DNA of 64,000 bases from Halobacteriales archaeon YIM A00013 (GTDB taxonomy: Archaea > Halobacteriota > Halobacteria > Halobacteriales > Haloarculaceae). Shown piece after piece: positions 54,502 through 63,466 of the stretch (position 1 is the first letter of the stretch; every line of letters starts with the position of its first letter). Made by a program: the position numbers and the translations under genes. The stretch spans positions 1,922,001-1,986,000 of the forward strand of contig JAKCFM010000001.1 of NCBI GenBank assembly GCA_025041195.1, read 5' to 3'. The notes under the pieces are model-generated. The model ran no database searches. It saw nothing but the letters and a program-made list of their open reading frames with translations, and was not told where the DNA came from.

Positions 54502-54837
54502 TTACCAGTCCACGCTGACCGTGCCGTCACCGTGGGGATCTGGAGCAAGCTCTTCGTTCGTCCGTCGATCGATGACGTGAATCACGCCGCGATCTTTTTT
54601 TGCCGGGCAGACGTTCGCAGCCTCGATGTTGTGTTCGAGATCGTCAGCATCGAAAAAGTACGTCTGTGGCGCTGCAATGCCACTGAGTAGATCCATCTCC
54701 CAGTTATCAGACACCTCCGCACACTTGCCGGCGGCGATGCATTTGTTCGCCTCGAAGATGAGCTTATACGGTTTCTGATCGACGGGCGGGGCGTCCTGTT
54801 CGCCGATTTCGCTCGGATCCACCGTCTCCTCGGCCAT
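54502..54837 (-). CDS. Single-cluster ferredoxin
   Basis: A 111-residue protein. YKLIFEANKCIAAGKCAEVS and EHNIEAANVCPAKKDRGVIH give ligands C-x5-C and a later C-P, a pattern of 3Fe-4S or 4Fe-4S single-cluster ferredoxins with a reduced ligand set. The C-terminal extension (RRTNEELAPDPHGDGTVSVD) is acidic. An electron carrier for an unidentified partner, possibly a P450 or oxidoreductase. ATG 54837 is the first start after a non-coding stretch. Confidence 0.75.
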   Translation of the reverse strand: MAEETVDPSEIGEQDAPPVDQKPYKLIFEANKCIAAGKCAEVSDNWEMDLLSGIAAPQTYFFDADDLEHNIEAANVCPAKKDRGVIHVIDRRTNEELAPDPHGDGTVSVDW

Positions 54838-54883
54838 TATGCGATCGTACGGTATCACCGTGTTTGGAGCTGTCGATCCAGGC

Positions 54884-55507
54884 TTATTCGTCGCTGACGG
54901 TAACCTGCGCCTCGCGTATGATCTTCTCGGCCATCGCATACCCTTCGCGCTGGAGTCCATCAATCGTTCCCGCTGGCTGGTCCGATTCGACGTTCAACAG
55001 CACCTCGTGGCGCTGTGGGTCCACGTCATCGCCTGGTTCTGGGGCAATAATTTCGACGTTCTCCTGTTCAAGGACGGAATCGAACTGTGACAGCGTCGCT
55101 TCGATCCCTTCTCGAATGTCGCCGTCCTGATCAAGCCCGCGTTTGAGGTTGTCTCGGACGTCGATAAGCCGCGAGACGAGATCCTCCGTGGCGCGTTTTT
55201 GCTCTTGCTGTCGGCGCTTTTGCATTCGCTTTTTGTAGTTCTGAAAGTCGGCTTGCGAGCGTTTGAGCTTCGATTCCAGCGCATCGATCTCGGCTTCCTG
55301 CTCGTCGATTGTCGCCTCCAGGTCGGCAATTTCGTCGGCTATTTCCGTCGGATCGGTGTCTTCGATGCGCTCGATGAGCTCGGCCGGCGGGGCGTCCTCC
55401 GCAGTGGATGACTCTGAGTCCTCGTTTGTCGACGCCTCATTCTCTGGGGGCTCGGAGGCAGTCTCCTCGTCGGGGCTCTCATCTGGAACCGAACTGTTCT
55501 CACTCAT
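54884..55507 (-). CDS. grpE: Nucleotide exchange factor GrpE
   Basis: A 207-residue protein. An acidic disordered N-terminus (about 1-50) precedes a long coiled coil (LEATIDEQEAEIDALESKLK, RSQADFQNYKKRMQKRRQQE) and the C-terminal beta domain with PEPGDDVDPQRHEVLLNVES. The DPxxHEA-type motif is DPQRHEV. It releases ADP from DnaK. ATG 55507 is the family start; the longer frame overlaps the divergent oxidoreductase promoter. dnaK is not in the window. Confidence 0.93.
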   Translation of the reverse strand: MSENSSVPDESPDEETASEPPENEASTNEDSESSTAEDAPPAELIERIEDTDPTEIADEIADLEATIDEQEAEIDALESKLKRSQADFQNYKKRMQKRRQQEQKRATEDLVSRLIDVRDNLKRGLDQDGDIREGIEATLSQFDSVLEQENVEIIAPEPGDDVDPQRHEVLLNVESDQPAGTIDGLQREGYAMAEKIIREAQVTVSDE

Positions 55508-55619
55508 TGGAAGGAACCACGAACGCAGGCCGATTAAACGAACCGGAACGAATCCGTTGGCACAGCCAATGGGCTCTGCTGAGCGAACAACAGATGGTTC
55601 CAGAGACGGATGGTGAGCC

Positions 55620-58580
55620 ATGAGCAGCGATCAGCTGGCGGACCCCGCAGCCAGTGGCGGATTCGACTACACGAGTGATGCCATCGCCGAACCCGAGCTG
55701 TGTGCAGCGCTCGATGAGCTGATCGACGGCGAGGTTCGGTTTGACACCTACTCCAGACAGCTGTACGCAACGGATGCCAGCGCGTATTCCGTCGTTCCGA
55801 TCGGCGTCGTCTTTCCCGAATCGACGGCTGACGTGGCAGCCGTCATGCACTACTGCGCTGAGGAGTCGATCCCCGTTTTGCCACGCGGCGGCGGGACAAG
55901 TCTCGCTGGACAGGCAGTCAATGCGGCCGTCGTCCTCGATTTCACCGCCGCGATGGACGACGTGCTCGACGTTGATTCGGCCAACCGGACTGCAACCGTT
56001 CAGCCCGGCGTGATTCTCGCCGAACTGAACGATAGCCTCACAGGCCATGGGCTGAAATTCGCGCCGGATCCGGCCTGGGGAGACAAATCCACGATCGGCG
56101 GTGCGATCGGCAACAATTCGACAGGGGCGCACTCGCTCGTCTACGGAAAGACCGACGCGTACGTAGAATCCTGCGAACTCGTGCTCGCGGATGGCTCGGT
56201 TGCGCAGTTCGGCGAGATCGACCGCACAACGCTCCGGGAGCGAGCAGATCACTCAAGCGAGGTGCTCATCGAGCGGATCTACGCCACCGTCTGTGATCTC
56301 ATCGACGAGCACGCAGCCACGATCGAGGAGCGCTATCCCGATCTCAAGCGAAACGTCTCGGGCTACAATCTCCCTGCCCTGCTGGGTGGAGAGACCGTCA
56401 ATCTCGCGCAGTTGCTTGCCGGGAGCGAGGGAACGCTCGGCATCGTCACCGAGGCAACCGTTCGACTCGAACCCGTCCCCGAAACGAAGGCGGTGGCGTT
56501 GCTGACCTACGATTCGGTCGGCGATGCGGTCGCGGACGTCGAACCAATTCTTGCGCACGATCCTGCAGCCGTCGAGGTGATGGACGAAGTGTTGCTCGAA
56601 CTGGCCGCCGACACCGAAGAGTTCGCAGACGTGGTCTCACTGCTTCCCGACGACGCCAACGCCGTGTTGCTCGTCGAGTGGTACGCCACCAGCGACGCCG
56701 ACGGAAAACGCCAGGTGAATGAACTGCTCTCAGACCGTCTCGGGCCGGATTCGCGGGCCAGCCACGCGTTAGAAGCCCACGAACCGGCTCGTCGACAGCG
56801 CTTCTGGAAGCTGCGGAAATCCGGGCTGCCGATTCTGCTCTCGCGAACCACTGATGAAAAGCATATCGCGTTCATCGAAGACACCGCGGTGCCCGTCGAA
56901 GCGCTCCCGCAGTTCGTCGCGGGCGTCCAGGACATTCTCTCCGAGTTCGATACGTTCGCGAGTTACTACGCACACGCTGGGCCCGGTGTCCTCCACATTC
57001 GACCGCTCGTCAACACGAAAACGATCGACGGCGTCGAAACGATGGAGGCGATTGCCGACGCGATCACGGAGCTGGTGGTAGCACTCGACGGCAGCGTCTC
57101 CGGCGAGCACGGCGATGGACGCGCTCGCACGCAGTGGAATGAAAAACTCTACGGCGAGACGCTCTGGAGCGCGTTTCGAGCGCTAAAAACCGGCTTTGAT
57201 CCCGACTGGCTGTTGAATCCAGGGAGCGTCTGTGGCGACGTCTCGATGACAGAATCGCTCCGGTTTGATCCTGAGTACGCCTTCGACGCCGGATTTGAGC
57301 CAACGCTTGAGTGGGACTGTGAGAACGGATTGCAGGGGATGGCGGAACTCTGTCACGGCTGTGGCGGCTGTCGGGGCGGGCAGACGACGACCGGCGGCGT
57401 GATGTGTCCAACGTACCGCGCGACGGACGAGGAGATCCAGTCCACGCGCGGGCGTGCGAACATGCTTCGCGCCGCCATGAGCGGCCAGCTCCGACCGGAC
57501 GAGCAGTTCGACCAGGAGTTTCTCTCGGCAGTGCTCGACGTCTGTATCGGCTGTAAGGGCTGTCTCCGGGACTGTCCCAGCGGTGTTGATATGGCAAAAC
57601 TGAAAGCCGAAGTGAAACACGCCGACCATCAGCGCAACGGTGTCAGCGTTCGCGATCGGCTGTTCGGCCGGATTGACGACGCGTTTGCGCTTGCCAGCGC
57701 GAGCGCGCCGCTGTCGAACTGGCTGCTCAACGCGCCTGGATCGAGCTGGTTCGCCGAACGCTTCCTCGACATTGCACCCCAGCGGTCACTTCCGAAATTT
57801 TCTCGCAGGACGTTTTCCGACTGGATGGCAGATCGCGAGCCAGCGGTGGCAAAAGCGGATGGCATCCGGTCCGTCGTGCTGGTTCCCGACGCCACCGTCG
57901 AGTACAACGATCCCGCCGTGGGAAAAGCGGCTGTCAGGGTGCTTGCGGCCGCTGGCGTTCACGTGCGGGTGTTGCCAGCGCTCGAAAGCGCCCGACCACC
58001 GCTCTCGAAAGGGTTGCTCGACAGAGCAACAGCCGTCGCCGACGATGCGGTCGATCGGCTCGCGCCACTGATCGATGCGGGCTGGGATGTCGTCGCGATC
58101 GAACCGTCCGACGCGGTGTTGTTCCAGCACGATCTCACGGATCTTCTCGGGAGCGAACACGCCGCGTCGGTTGCCCAGCACAGTTACGGACTGGGAGAGT
58201 ATCTGAATCGATTCGATCTGGTTGACGAGCTAACGATATCGCAGAGTGCAGAGACATATGTGTATCACGGTCACTGCCACCAGAAAGCGATCAAAAAAGA
58301 CCACCACGCCGTGGCGATGCTCCGACGGCTTGGACTGACCGTCGAGGTGATCGATAGTGGCTGTTGCGGGATGGCCGGCAGCTTTGGGTATGAAGCCGAG
58401 CATTACGATCTCAGCGTTGCTATCGGGTCGATTCTTCACGACCAGCTCGATTCGCATGCCGGGCAGCCGATCGCTCCGGGCACCTCCTGTCGAACGCAGA
58501 TCGAGCATCTGACTGCCGAGCAGCCACCGCATCCGATCGAAATCGTCGCGGCGTTGCTCGACACCAAAATGGAGTCGTAA
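55620..58580 (+). CDS. FAD-linked oxidase with Fe-S domain (D-lactate/glycolate dehydrogenase type)
   Basis: A 986-residue fused dehydrogenase. The FAD-binding part has LPRGGGTSLAGQAVNAAVVL (about residues 82-101) and IGGAIGNNSTGAHSLVYGKT. The oxidase C-terminal domain ends near GDVSMTESLRFDP. The Fe-S part has LCHGCGGCRGGQTTTGGVMC and VCIGCKGCLRDCPSGVDMAK. A final CCG-type domain carries YHGHCHQKAIKKDH and VIDSGCCGMAGSFGYEAEHY. Such single-chain forms combine GlcD- and GlpC-like parts and feed electrons from 2-hydroxyacids to the chain. Divergent from grpE. Confidence 0.88.
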   Translation: MSSDQLADPAASGGFDYTSDAIAEPELCAALDELIDGEVRFDTYSRQLYATDASAYSVVPIGVVFPESTADVAAVMHYCAEESIPVLPRGGGTSLAGQAVNAAVVLDFTAAMDDVLDVDSANRTATVQPGVILAELNDSLTGHGLKFAPDPAWGDKSTIGGAIGNNSTGAHSLVYGKTDAYVESCELVLADGSVAQFGEIDRTTLRERADHSSEVLIERIYATVCDLIDEHAATIEERYPDLKRNVSGYNLPALLGGETVNLAQLLAGSEGTLGIVTEATVRLEPVPETKAVALLTYDSVGDAVADVEPILAHDPAAVEVMDEVLLELAADTEEFADVVSLLPDDANAVLLVEWYATSDADGKRQVNELLSDRLGPDSRASHALEAHEPARRQRFWKLRKSGLPILLSRTTDEKHIAFIEDTAVPVEALPQFVAGVQDILSEFDTFASYYAHAGPGVLHIRPLVNTKTIDGVETMEAIADAITELVVALDGSVSGEHGDGRARTQWNEKLYGETLWSAFRALKTGFDPDWLLNPGSVCGDVSMTESLRFDPEYAFDAGFEPTLEWDCENGLQGMAELCHGCGGCRGGQTTTGGVMCPTYRATDEEIQSTRGRANMLRAAMSGQLRPDEQFDQEFLSAVLDVCIGCKGCLRDCPSGVDMAKLKAEVKHADHQRNGVSVRDRLFGRIDDAFALASASAPLSNWLLNAPGSSWFAERFLDIAPQRSLPKFSRRTFSDWMADREPAVAKADGIRSVVLVPDATVEYNDPAVGKAAVRVLAAAGVHVRVLPALESARPPLSKGLLDRATAVADDAVDRLAPLIDAGWDVVAIEPSDAVLFQHDLTDLLGSEHAASVAQHSYGLGEYLNRFDLVDELTISQSAETYVYHGHCHQKAIKKDHHAVAMLRRLGLTVEVIDSGCCGMAGSFGYEAEHYDLSVAIGSILHDQLDSHAGQPIAPGTSCRTQIEHLTAEQPPHPIEIVAALLDTKMES

Positions 58581-58615
58581 CCTATATCAAATCCGCATCG
58601 GATACTACTTACTGT

Positions 58616-58688
58616 GTCCGGGTTGGGGTAATGGCTATCCTTCAGGCTTGTGGAGCCTGAGACGCGGGTTCGATTCTCGCACCCGGAC
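58616..58688 (+). tRNA. tRNA-His (anticodon GTG)
   Basis: The encoded G-1 at 58616 pairs with C73 at 58688, the hallmark of tRNA-His. Acceptor TCCGGGT/ACCCGGA, anticodon stem CAGGC/GCCTG with loop TTGTGGA giving GTG, T loop TTCGATT. No intron. Confidence 0.95.
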
Positions 58689-58817
58689 TCGTTTTTCGCG
58701 CCGCTCGGCGAGAGTCACTCACTTCTGTAGACCTGTCGCCATCGATTAGCTCCTCGACCAATATTTTCACAGCACCCGGACTAGTATTTTGCCCCTGGAA
58801 GTGGTATTAACCCGAAA

Positions 58818-59297
58818 ATGATGTGGATCGTTCCGATTCAGTCGGTGTTTCTGTCAACGCTCGACACCAAAATCGACATGACGGACTGGGACGGTCGAAC
58901 GCTCGAATTTCCGTTCGCTGCGCGCGTACTGGGGGTGACAGCAGACGCGGAGACGAACAACGGCGTGCACGCAGAGCAGTACTGGGACACCATGGCTGCT
59001 GGCGATCCACTGCTGATCTATCAGCGTGACCGTGATCGGTACATTGGCTTTGGGCGGCTGGGAACCAAGACAGAGACCACATTTTTCGACGAGGAGTACT
59101 GGCACGCCGGTGCGCACAACGTGTTCACGGTCGAAGCGTACGACGACACGCTGGACGTAGAGACCGACGAGATCAATCAGCTGCTGGGCTATGAGTCGTC
59201 GTTCACTCCAACAGGGCTCTCGAAGGTACGAACGGAGCGACCGATCAGCGATCTGCTGTTCTATCTCGACGTTGCGCGGGGCCCGATAGCAACCTGA
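58818..59297 (+). CDS. EVE/PUA-like domain protein
   Basis: A 159-residue protein. AGDPLLIYQRDRDRYIGFGR followed by LGTKTETTFFDEEYWH resembles the ligand-binding strand pair of EVE/PUA-fold proteins, which recognise modified bases or RNA. The C-terminus TGLSKVRTERPISDLLFYLD also fits a compact beta-barrel family. The assignment rests on fold-like pattern only. The start is ATG 58818 or the adjacent 58821. Confidence 0.5.
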   Translation: MMWIVPIQSVFLSTLDTKIDMTDWDGRTLEFPFAARVLGVTADAETNNGVHAEQYWDTMAAGDPLLIYQRDRDRYIGFGRLGTKTETTFFDEEYWHAGAHNVFTVEAYDDTLDVETDEINQLLGYESSFTPTGLSKVRTERPISDLLFYLDVARGPIAT

Positions 59298-59345
59298 GCG
59301 GTCGCCGAGCGGACGAGCTACGTCGGTCGAGCCAGTACTGATCGC

Positions 59346-60077
59346 ATGAACGTTGGCATCGTGACCGTCGGAAACGAACTGCTCTCCGGTGACACTGCGA
59401 ACACAAACGCGAGCTGGCTGGCCACGGAGCTCACCGATCGTGGCGTGAGGGTCGGGCGCATCACGGTCGTCCCAGATGATAGCACGATCATTGCTGAAAC
59501 GGTTGGCTGGTTCAGCGATCGCTTCGACGCCACGATCGTCACCGGTGGGCTCGGTGGAACGCCTGATGATCTCACCGTGGCAGCCGTCGCAGAAGCGTTC
59601 GAACAGCCACTCGTTCCGAACGAGCGCGCCCGTGCGGACGTGACCGAATCGATTCGAGCAAATCAAGCTGACAATCCCGACGCCGAGATTTCGATCGACA
59701 TTGAGAGCGAAGCGTCAATTCCGCAGGGCGCACGCGTGCTGTTGAACGATCCGGGACTGTCACCCGGCTGTGTGCTCGGATCGGTGTACGTGTTGCCCGG
59801 AATCCCCTCGGAGATGCGATCGATGTTTGGGTCGGTCGCCCACGAGTTTAGCGGCGACCGACGGACACGGACGGTGTACACAACCGATCCCGAATCGCAG
59901 TTACTCGGGACGCTCGACGCCGTTACCGATACTTTTGCCGTCTCGGTTGGGTGTTATCCGGACGATGCGGCGGGACACAATCGGCTCACGCTCACCGGCA
60001 CCGATGATGCGGAGCTGACCGATGCGGTCGCGTGGCTATCCGAGCGCGTGACGCTCACCAGGGACGCAGCTCAGTGA
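59346..60077 (+). CDS. CinA N-terminal / molybdopterin-binding domain protein
   Basis: A 243-residue protein. MNVGIVTVGNELLSGDTANT (residues 1-20), VVPDDSTIIAETVGWFSDRF and TGGLGGTPDDLTVAAVAEAF are the MoCF-like signature of CinA. YVLPGIPSEMRSMF is the late conserved loop. There is no C-terminal nicotinamide-mononucleotide deamidase domain, as is usual in archaea. Possible nucleotide-hydrolase activity is inferred from the family. The 3' end overlaps the convergent protease gene by 23 nt. Confidence 0.85.
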   Translation: MNVGIVTVGNELLSGDTANTNASWLATELTDRGVRVGRITVVPDDSTIIAETVGWFSDRFDATIVTGGLGGTPDDLTVAAVAEAFEQPLVPNERARADVTESIRANQADNPDAEISIDIESEASIPQGARVLLNDPGLSPGCVLGSVYVLPGIPSEMRSMFGSVAHEFSGDRRTRTVYTTDPESQLLGTLDAVTDTFAVSVGCYPDDAAGHNRLTLTGTDDAELTDAVAWLSERVTLTRDAAQ

Positions 60078-61242
60078 TCGGTGTCGTCACACTGGTGTCA
60101 TCACCGGCCACCTCGATCGCGTCCATGAGATCCGTTCGAGAGAGCACGCCAGCGAACGCACCGTCGTCAACGACGAGGAGGAGATCCAGTGAGGAGAGTT
60201 GCAGTGATCTGAGTGCGTGGCTCGCCGCAGTGTCCGGCGAGATTGTGTGTGGCGACCGATCCATCACATCACGGACCAGAAGCCGTTCGCGTTCGAACTC
60301 GTCTGCAGTCGGCGTCGCTTCCAGCGTCACCAGTCCAACCAGCGCGCCGTCGTCAACCACCGGAAACGCCGTCTGGCGTTCGGCGTAGATACGGTCGAAT
60401 AGTTCGGTGAGCGTTCGCTCCTGTCCAATCGTCGCCACCGCATCCCCACGCCTCATCAGATCGCCGACCGTCAGGCCATCGAAGCCCGCGGCGACAGTCG
60501 TTCGGCCGTCTTCAGCCGTCGCGCCAAGATAGATGACGAACGCGATCGCTACCAGTCCGAGATTGAGACCCGTGAGCACGCCGGCGATTGCCAAAATCAG
60601 GGCGTGCAGTTTCCCGAGCTCGACGACGTAGTGCGTTGCTCGATCGTACGGAACCGCGATCGACAGCAGCGCGCGCACAATTCGGCCACCATCAAGTGGA
60701 AATCCTGGTAGCATATTGAGAAGAACGAGCGACAGATTTGTTATGGCGAGAAATCCACAGAGAAAGGCAGCGCTGACGGCGAGGACGCTGTTTCCGGGAT
60801 GGACCATCGTGGGGAGAGTACGGAACGCACCGAAAAACAGCACCCCAATCACGAGGCTCACGAACGGGCCCCCAGCCGCGATAGCGAATTCGTCACGCCA
60901 GTTTCGAGGGAGTGCCCGGAGGTTCGTCAACCCACCAAGCAGCCAGAGCGTGATCCCGGTGATTCGATAGTTCAGTCGCTTGGCGACGACTGTGTGGCCG
61001 AGTTCGTGAGCCAGGACCGTCATGAACAGCCCCACCGCAGCAGCAACGCCGATTGCGTACGCGTGGAGTGGCGTTGCGAGCAGTTCCGGTGGGATCGTCG
61101 CCGCAAACTGTTCGTTGAGCAGCGACACCCAGAACGGAACGTTCGTGCCGATCCAGAACGCCAACAGCGGAAGGACGATCAAGAGCGTTGCGTCTCCCTT
61201 GATCGGCACGCCAGCGATTCGTCCAAGCTGGACGCTCTTCAT
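60055..61242 (-). CDS. Site-2-type M50 metalloprotease with CBS domains
   Basis: A 395-residue membrane protein. LAHELGHTVVAKRLNYRITG gives the HExxH site (about residues 60-64) inside a membrane helix, and LNMLPGFPLDGGRIVRALLS gives the third ligand (LDGG). Six hydrophobic segments are visible. Two CBS domains follow (about residues 255-390: TVGDLMRRGDAVATIGQERT, VRDVMDRSPHTISPDTAASH), which probably sense adenine nucleotides. ATG 61242 is chosen over the TTG at 61248. It may release membrane-bound regulators. Confidence 0.9.
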   Translation of the reverse strand: MKSVQLGRIAGVPIKGDATLLIVLPLLAFWIGTNVPFWVSLLNEQFAATIPPELLATPLHAYAIGVAAAVGLFMTVLAHELGHTVVAKRLNYRITGITLWLLGGLTNLRALPRNWRDEFAIAAGGPFVSLVIGVLFFGAFRTLPTMVHPGNSVLAVSAAFLCGFLAITNLSLVLLNMLPGFPLDGGRIVRALLSIAVPYDRATHYVVELGKLHALILAIAGVLTGLNLGLVAIAFVIYLGATAEDGRTTVAAGFDGLTVGDLMRRGDAVATIGQERTLTELFDRIYAERQTAFPVVDDGALVGLVTLEATPTADEFERERLLVRDVMDRSPHTISPDTAASHALRSLQLSSLDLLLVVDDGAFAGVLSRTDLMDAIEVAGDDTSVTTPITELRPW

Positions 61243-61319
61243 ACCCAACCATCAGCGACGATCGGCTTAATGGTGGGCGCACCCACGAGCCCTTAGTATT
61301 GCGGCCACATCGAATACGT

Positions 61320-61700
61320 ATGAGCGATCGCTCACCAGTGGTTCGACGCGCAGCTGAGATAGCGTACGAAACGGTTGGCGCCGCAGATGGGATGGAAAAG
61401 GGCGTGCTCATCGGCGATGCCCAGGACGCCCCGAATCTCGCGATCCGGCGGTTTACGCTCGATCCGGGTGCGACTGTTCCCGAGCACACCAACGAAATCG
61501 AGCATGAACAGTACGTGCTGGCTGGCGAGTACGTCGTCGGCATTGATGACGAGGAGTATGTCGTCAGCAAGGGTGATTCGCTGTTCATTCCCGCCGGCAC
61601 AGTCCACTGGTATCGAAACGAGGGCGATACCGAAGGCGCGTTCATCTGTGCGGTGCCAGCGGGAGATGACGAGATCGAGCTGCTCGAAGCGCGCGACTGA
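61320..61700 (+). CDS. Cupin-fold protein
   Basis: A 126-residue single-domain cupin. Motif 1 is VPEHTNEIEHEQYVLAGEYV with metal-binding His/Glu residues (H-x5-H-E type), and motif 2 is KGDSLFIPAGTVHWYRNEGD. The small beta-barrel could be an isomerase, dioxygenase or binding protein; the substrate is unknown. ATG 61320 follows a short leader. Its stop is 36 nt from the stop of cassette copy 3 on the other strand. Confidence 0.85.
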   Translation: MSDRSPVVRRAAEIAYETVGAADGMEKGVLIGDAQDAPNLAIRRFTLDPGATVPEHTNEIEHEQYVLAGEYVVGIDDEEYVVSKGDSLFIPAGTVHWYRNEGDTEGAFICAVPAGDDEIELLEARD

Positions 61701-61736
61701 CGGCGCGGCCGTTGTTACCTCGCACCGCAACCAGTT

Positions 61737-62264
61737 CTACTCGGTCGTTATCCGCGCGACGGCAGGGTGGTGCTCCGCAAGGCCGGTCGGACAGCCGAGA
61801 CTGCGATAGCGCCCATAGGAATCGAGCAGTTCGATCAGTCCATCCGCCGCACTCGCACAGCCAGGACGGTCGATTCGTTCGAGCGGTGATTTCGGATCCG
61901 AAGCTGAGAAGGTGAGCTGATGGATTTCGCCCGCTCTCGTTTCGTGGTATCTAACTTTTGCGCCGGTATCGAACGTCGCTGCCACAACGGTTTCTCCGGT
62001 GGCGTGATAGCGCGTGATCCGCTCGATGCCAGGGAGATGTTCGTAGCTCGTCCGTTCGCTCGCAAGATCCGCCATCGTGAGTATCTGCTCGATTCGCGTT
62101 GCGTGCGGACAGCCCGTCGACTGGCATGGACGGCACCACGTTCCCTGGCCGATATCCACCACGTGATAGAGCTCAGCTTCGGAGAGCTCACTCCGAGAGT
62201 CAACCGTTGAAAGGTTCACGCAGTTACGATCCTCGTCCCTGAACAGAAATAGGGGGAGTGTCAT
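61737..62264 (-). CDS. Cassette copy 3: 175-aa Cys-rich protein (family E)
   Basis: Third copy, again exactly 175 residues, closest to copy 1: MTLPLFLFRDEDRNCVNLST, TWCRPCQSTGCPHATRIEQ, GIERITRYHATGETVVAATF, DSYGRYRSLGCPTGLAEHHP. It lies 40 kb from the array, inside core-like genes, with a frameshifted family D gene beyond it on the right. ATG 62264 overlaps the microprotein stop (ATGA). Confidence 0.75.
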   Translation of the reverse strand: MTLPLFLFRDEDRNCVNLSTVDSRSELSEAELYHVVDIGQGTWCRPCQSTGCPHATRIEQILTMADLASERTSYEHLPGIERITRYHATGETVVAATFDTGAKVRYHETRAGEIHQLTFSASDPKSPLERIDRPGCASAADGLIELLDSYGRYRSLGCPTGLAEHHPAVARITTE

Positions 62265-62398
62265 CGTCGCCCCCACAGTGGACAGCCAAGATGATGATCG
62301 CGATGGCCGCGGAGCTGTCGTCGACAGACGACACAGCTGTGACTGTAGTGGTTTAGTGAGCCGGTACAATTACGTACGTCTGTGTTCTCCCATTGCAT
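62261..62398 (-). CDS. Cassette copy 3: 45-aa zinc-finger-like microprotein
   Basis: Beginning MQWENTDVRNCTGSLNHYSH, then C-x2-C-RRQLRGHRDHH and GCPLWGRR. Of the CC pair in copies 1 and 2 only the second Cys remains, which singles out Cys 39 as the likely ligand. The frame is shorter than 60 codons, so it is easily missed. The start ATG at 62398 gives 45 residues as in the other copies. Confidence 0.75.
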   Translation of the reverse strand: MQWENTDVRNCTGSLNHYSHSCVVCRRQLRGHRDHHLGCPLWGRR

Positions 62399-62427
62399 GG
62401 GTGATCATCCGTTTGAGAGCCCAGCGT

Positions 62428-62528
62428 CGGGTGATCCTACCACCCGGCGCATTCAACACGAACGCGCAACGCCCGCATGGCGCAGCTCGACCCTCGTGTT
62501 GCTATGCCTTCCCGATTGCATATAAAGT
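62428..62528 (-). promoter_or_regulatory. Promoter and two-hairpin leader of cassette copy 3
   Basis: The TATA element on the minus strand lies near 62519-62527. Hairpin 1 (62449-62465) is GCGTTC/GAATGC and hairpin 2 (62428-62446) is CGGGTG/CACCCG with yet another 7-nt loop. The upstream ATAATTGTGAA block is also present. Beyond about 62560 the three loci are no longer similar. Confidence 0.65.
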
Positions 62529-62691
62529 TATTTTGGAATAATTGTGAAAGACTGTTATAATGACAAAACTTGTGTGAACGACTTCGCTCCCTCATGGAGG
62601 TACAGCTTCAACAAGTGCGTTCCAGCGCTCGACAGCCACCATACAGACCGGAATTGTGGCTACCACCTCAATTCATACTCCGTAATCACAA

Positions 62692-63433
62692 ATGATCAAT
62701 AAAATGAATAGAGCGAATGAGTCATTTGTCGCCTGTTACGACGAGCGTGGTGGCAGCTGGATCCTTACTGTTCCTGGAAAGATAACGCGGATTTCGGAGC
62801 AGATTCAGCGGTATGCGACGGTTGCAGAGCGATTGTTCGATGCCTGTGAAGGCTTCATTCGACCTACCGAGATAGAATATCCTATTCTGACATATTCAAC
62901 TGATGGTCCGATTGAGGCAACATATCCAACGGATGGAGATTCTGGCGTCTATCCAGTATCGGTAGAGCGGCGCACAGTTGTTGACAAACACGGGGTAACG
63001 GCAGCCGATATCCCCTTTGGATCATTCGATAGTGCTACAGATGGCGTCCATTGCATCGGAGATATTGAATCCATTCGGGAGCAGTCATACGTCTCACTCC
63101 GTGGCTATGAGGGATGGGTCGATCGAACTGACACAAAAAGTGAAGGTCGCTCGCTATTCTGAAGTCTTTGAGAGCCAGGCCCCCTTCGATCCTATTGGAA
63201 TTATGATCGTCCCCTGGGCCATCCCATTGGACTCTGGAGACGCTTCATACAGATTTACCATATATATTAGCACAACAACCGATATTTGGTTCGAACAGAC
63301 ATCGATTGGCCAGGAAAATCGTCGACGATTGGAATCGTTCTTCGAGCGGGTGTTTGACAATATTAGCGTCTTCGATGTATCGGATACAAGTACGGGACAA
63401 AACGACCAATTCAGAGATGTACTTCCCGAATGA
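62692..63433 (+). pseudogene. Family D, copy 2, frameshifted in an A5 run
   Basis: Paralogue of 17599-18384. The first part reads FVACYDERGGSWILTVPGKI, ACEGFIRPTEIEYP, GDIESIREQSYVSLRGYEGW. After DTK the frame closes at 63162, but the next frame continues KVARYSEVFESQAPFDPIG and TDIWFEQTSIGQENRRRLES to a stop at 63433. Dropping one A from the A5 run at 63135-63139 joins the halves as TKVKVARYSEVF, aligning with ERIKPAKYNQIY of the intact copy. It may be recently broken or switchable. Confidence 0.7.
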
Positions 63434-63466
63434 GTAGAAATCCCACTTCGTGGTATTGATTCAGTA

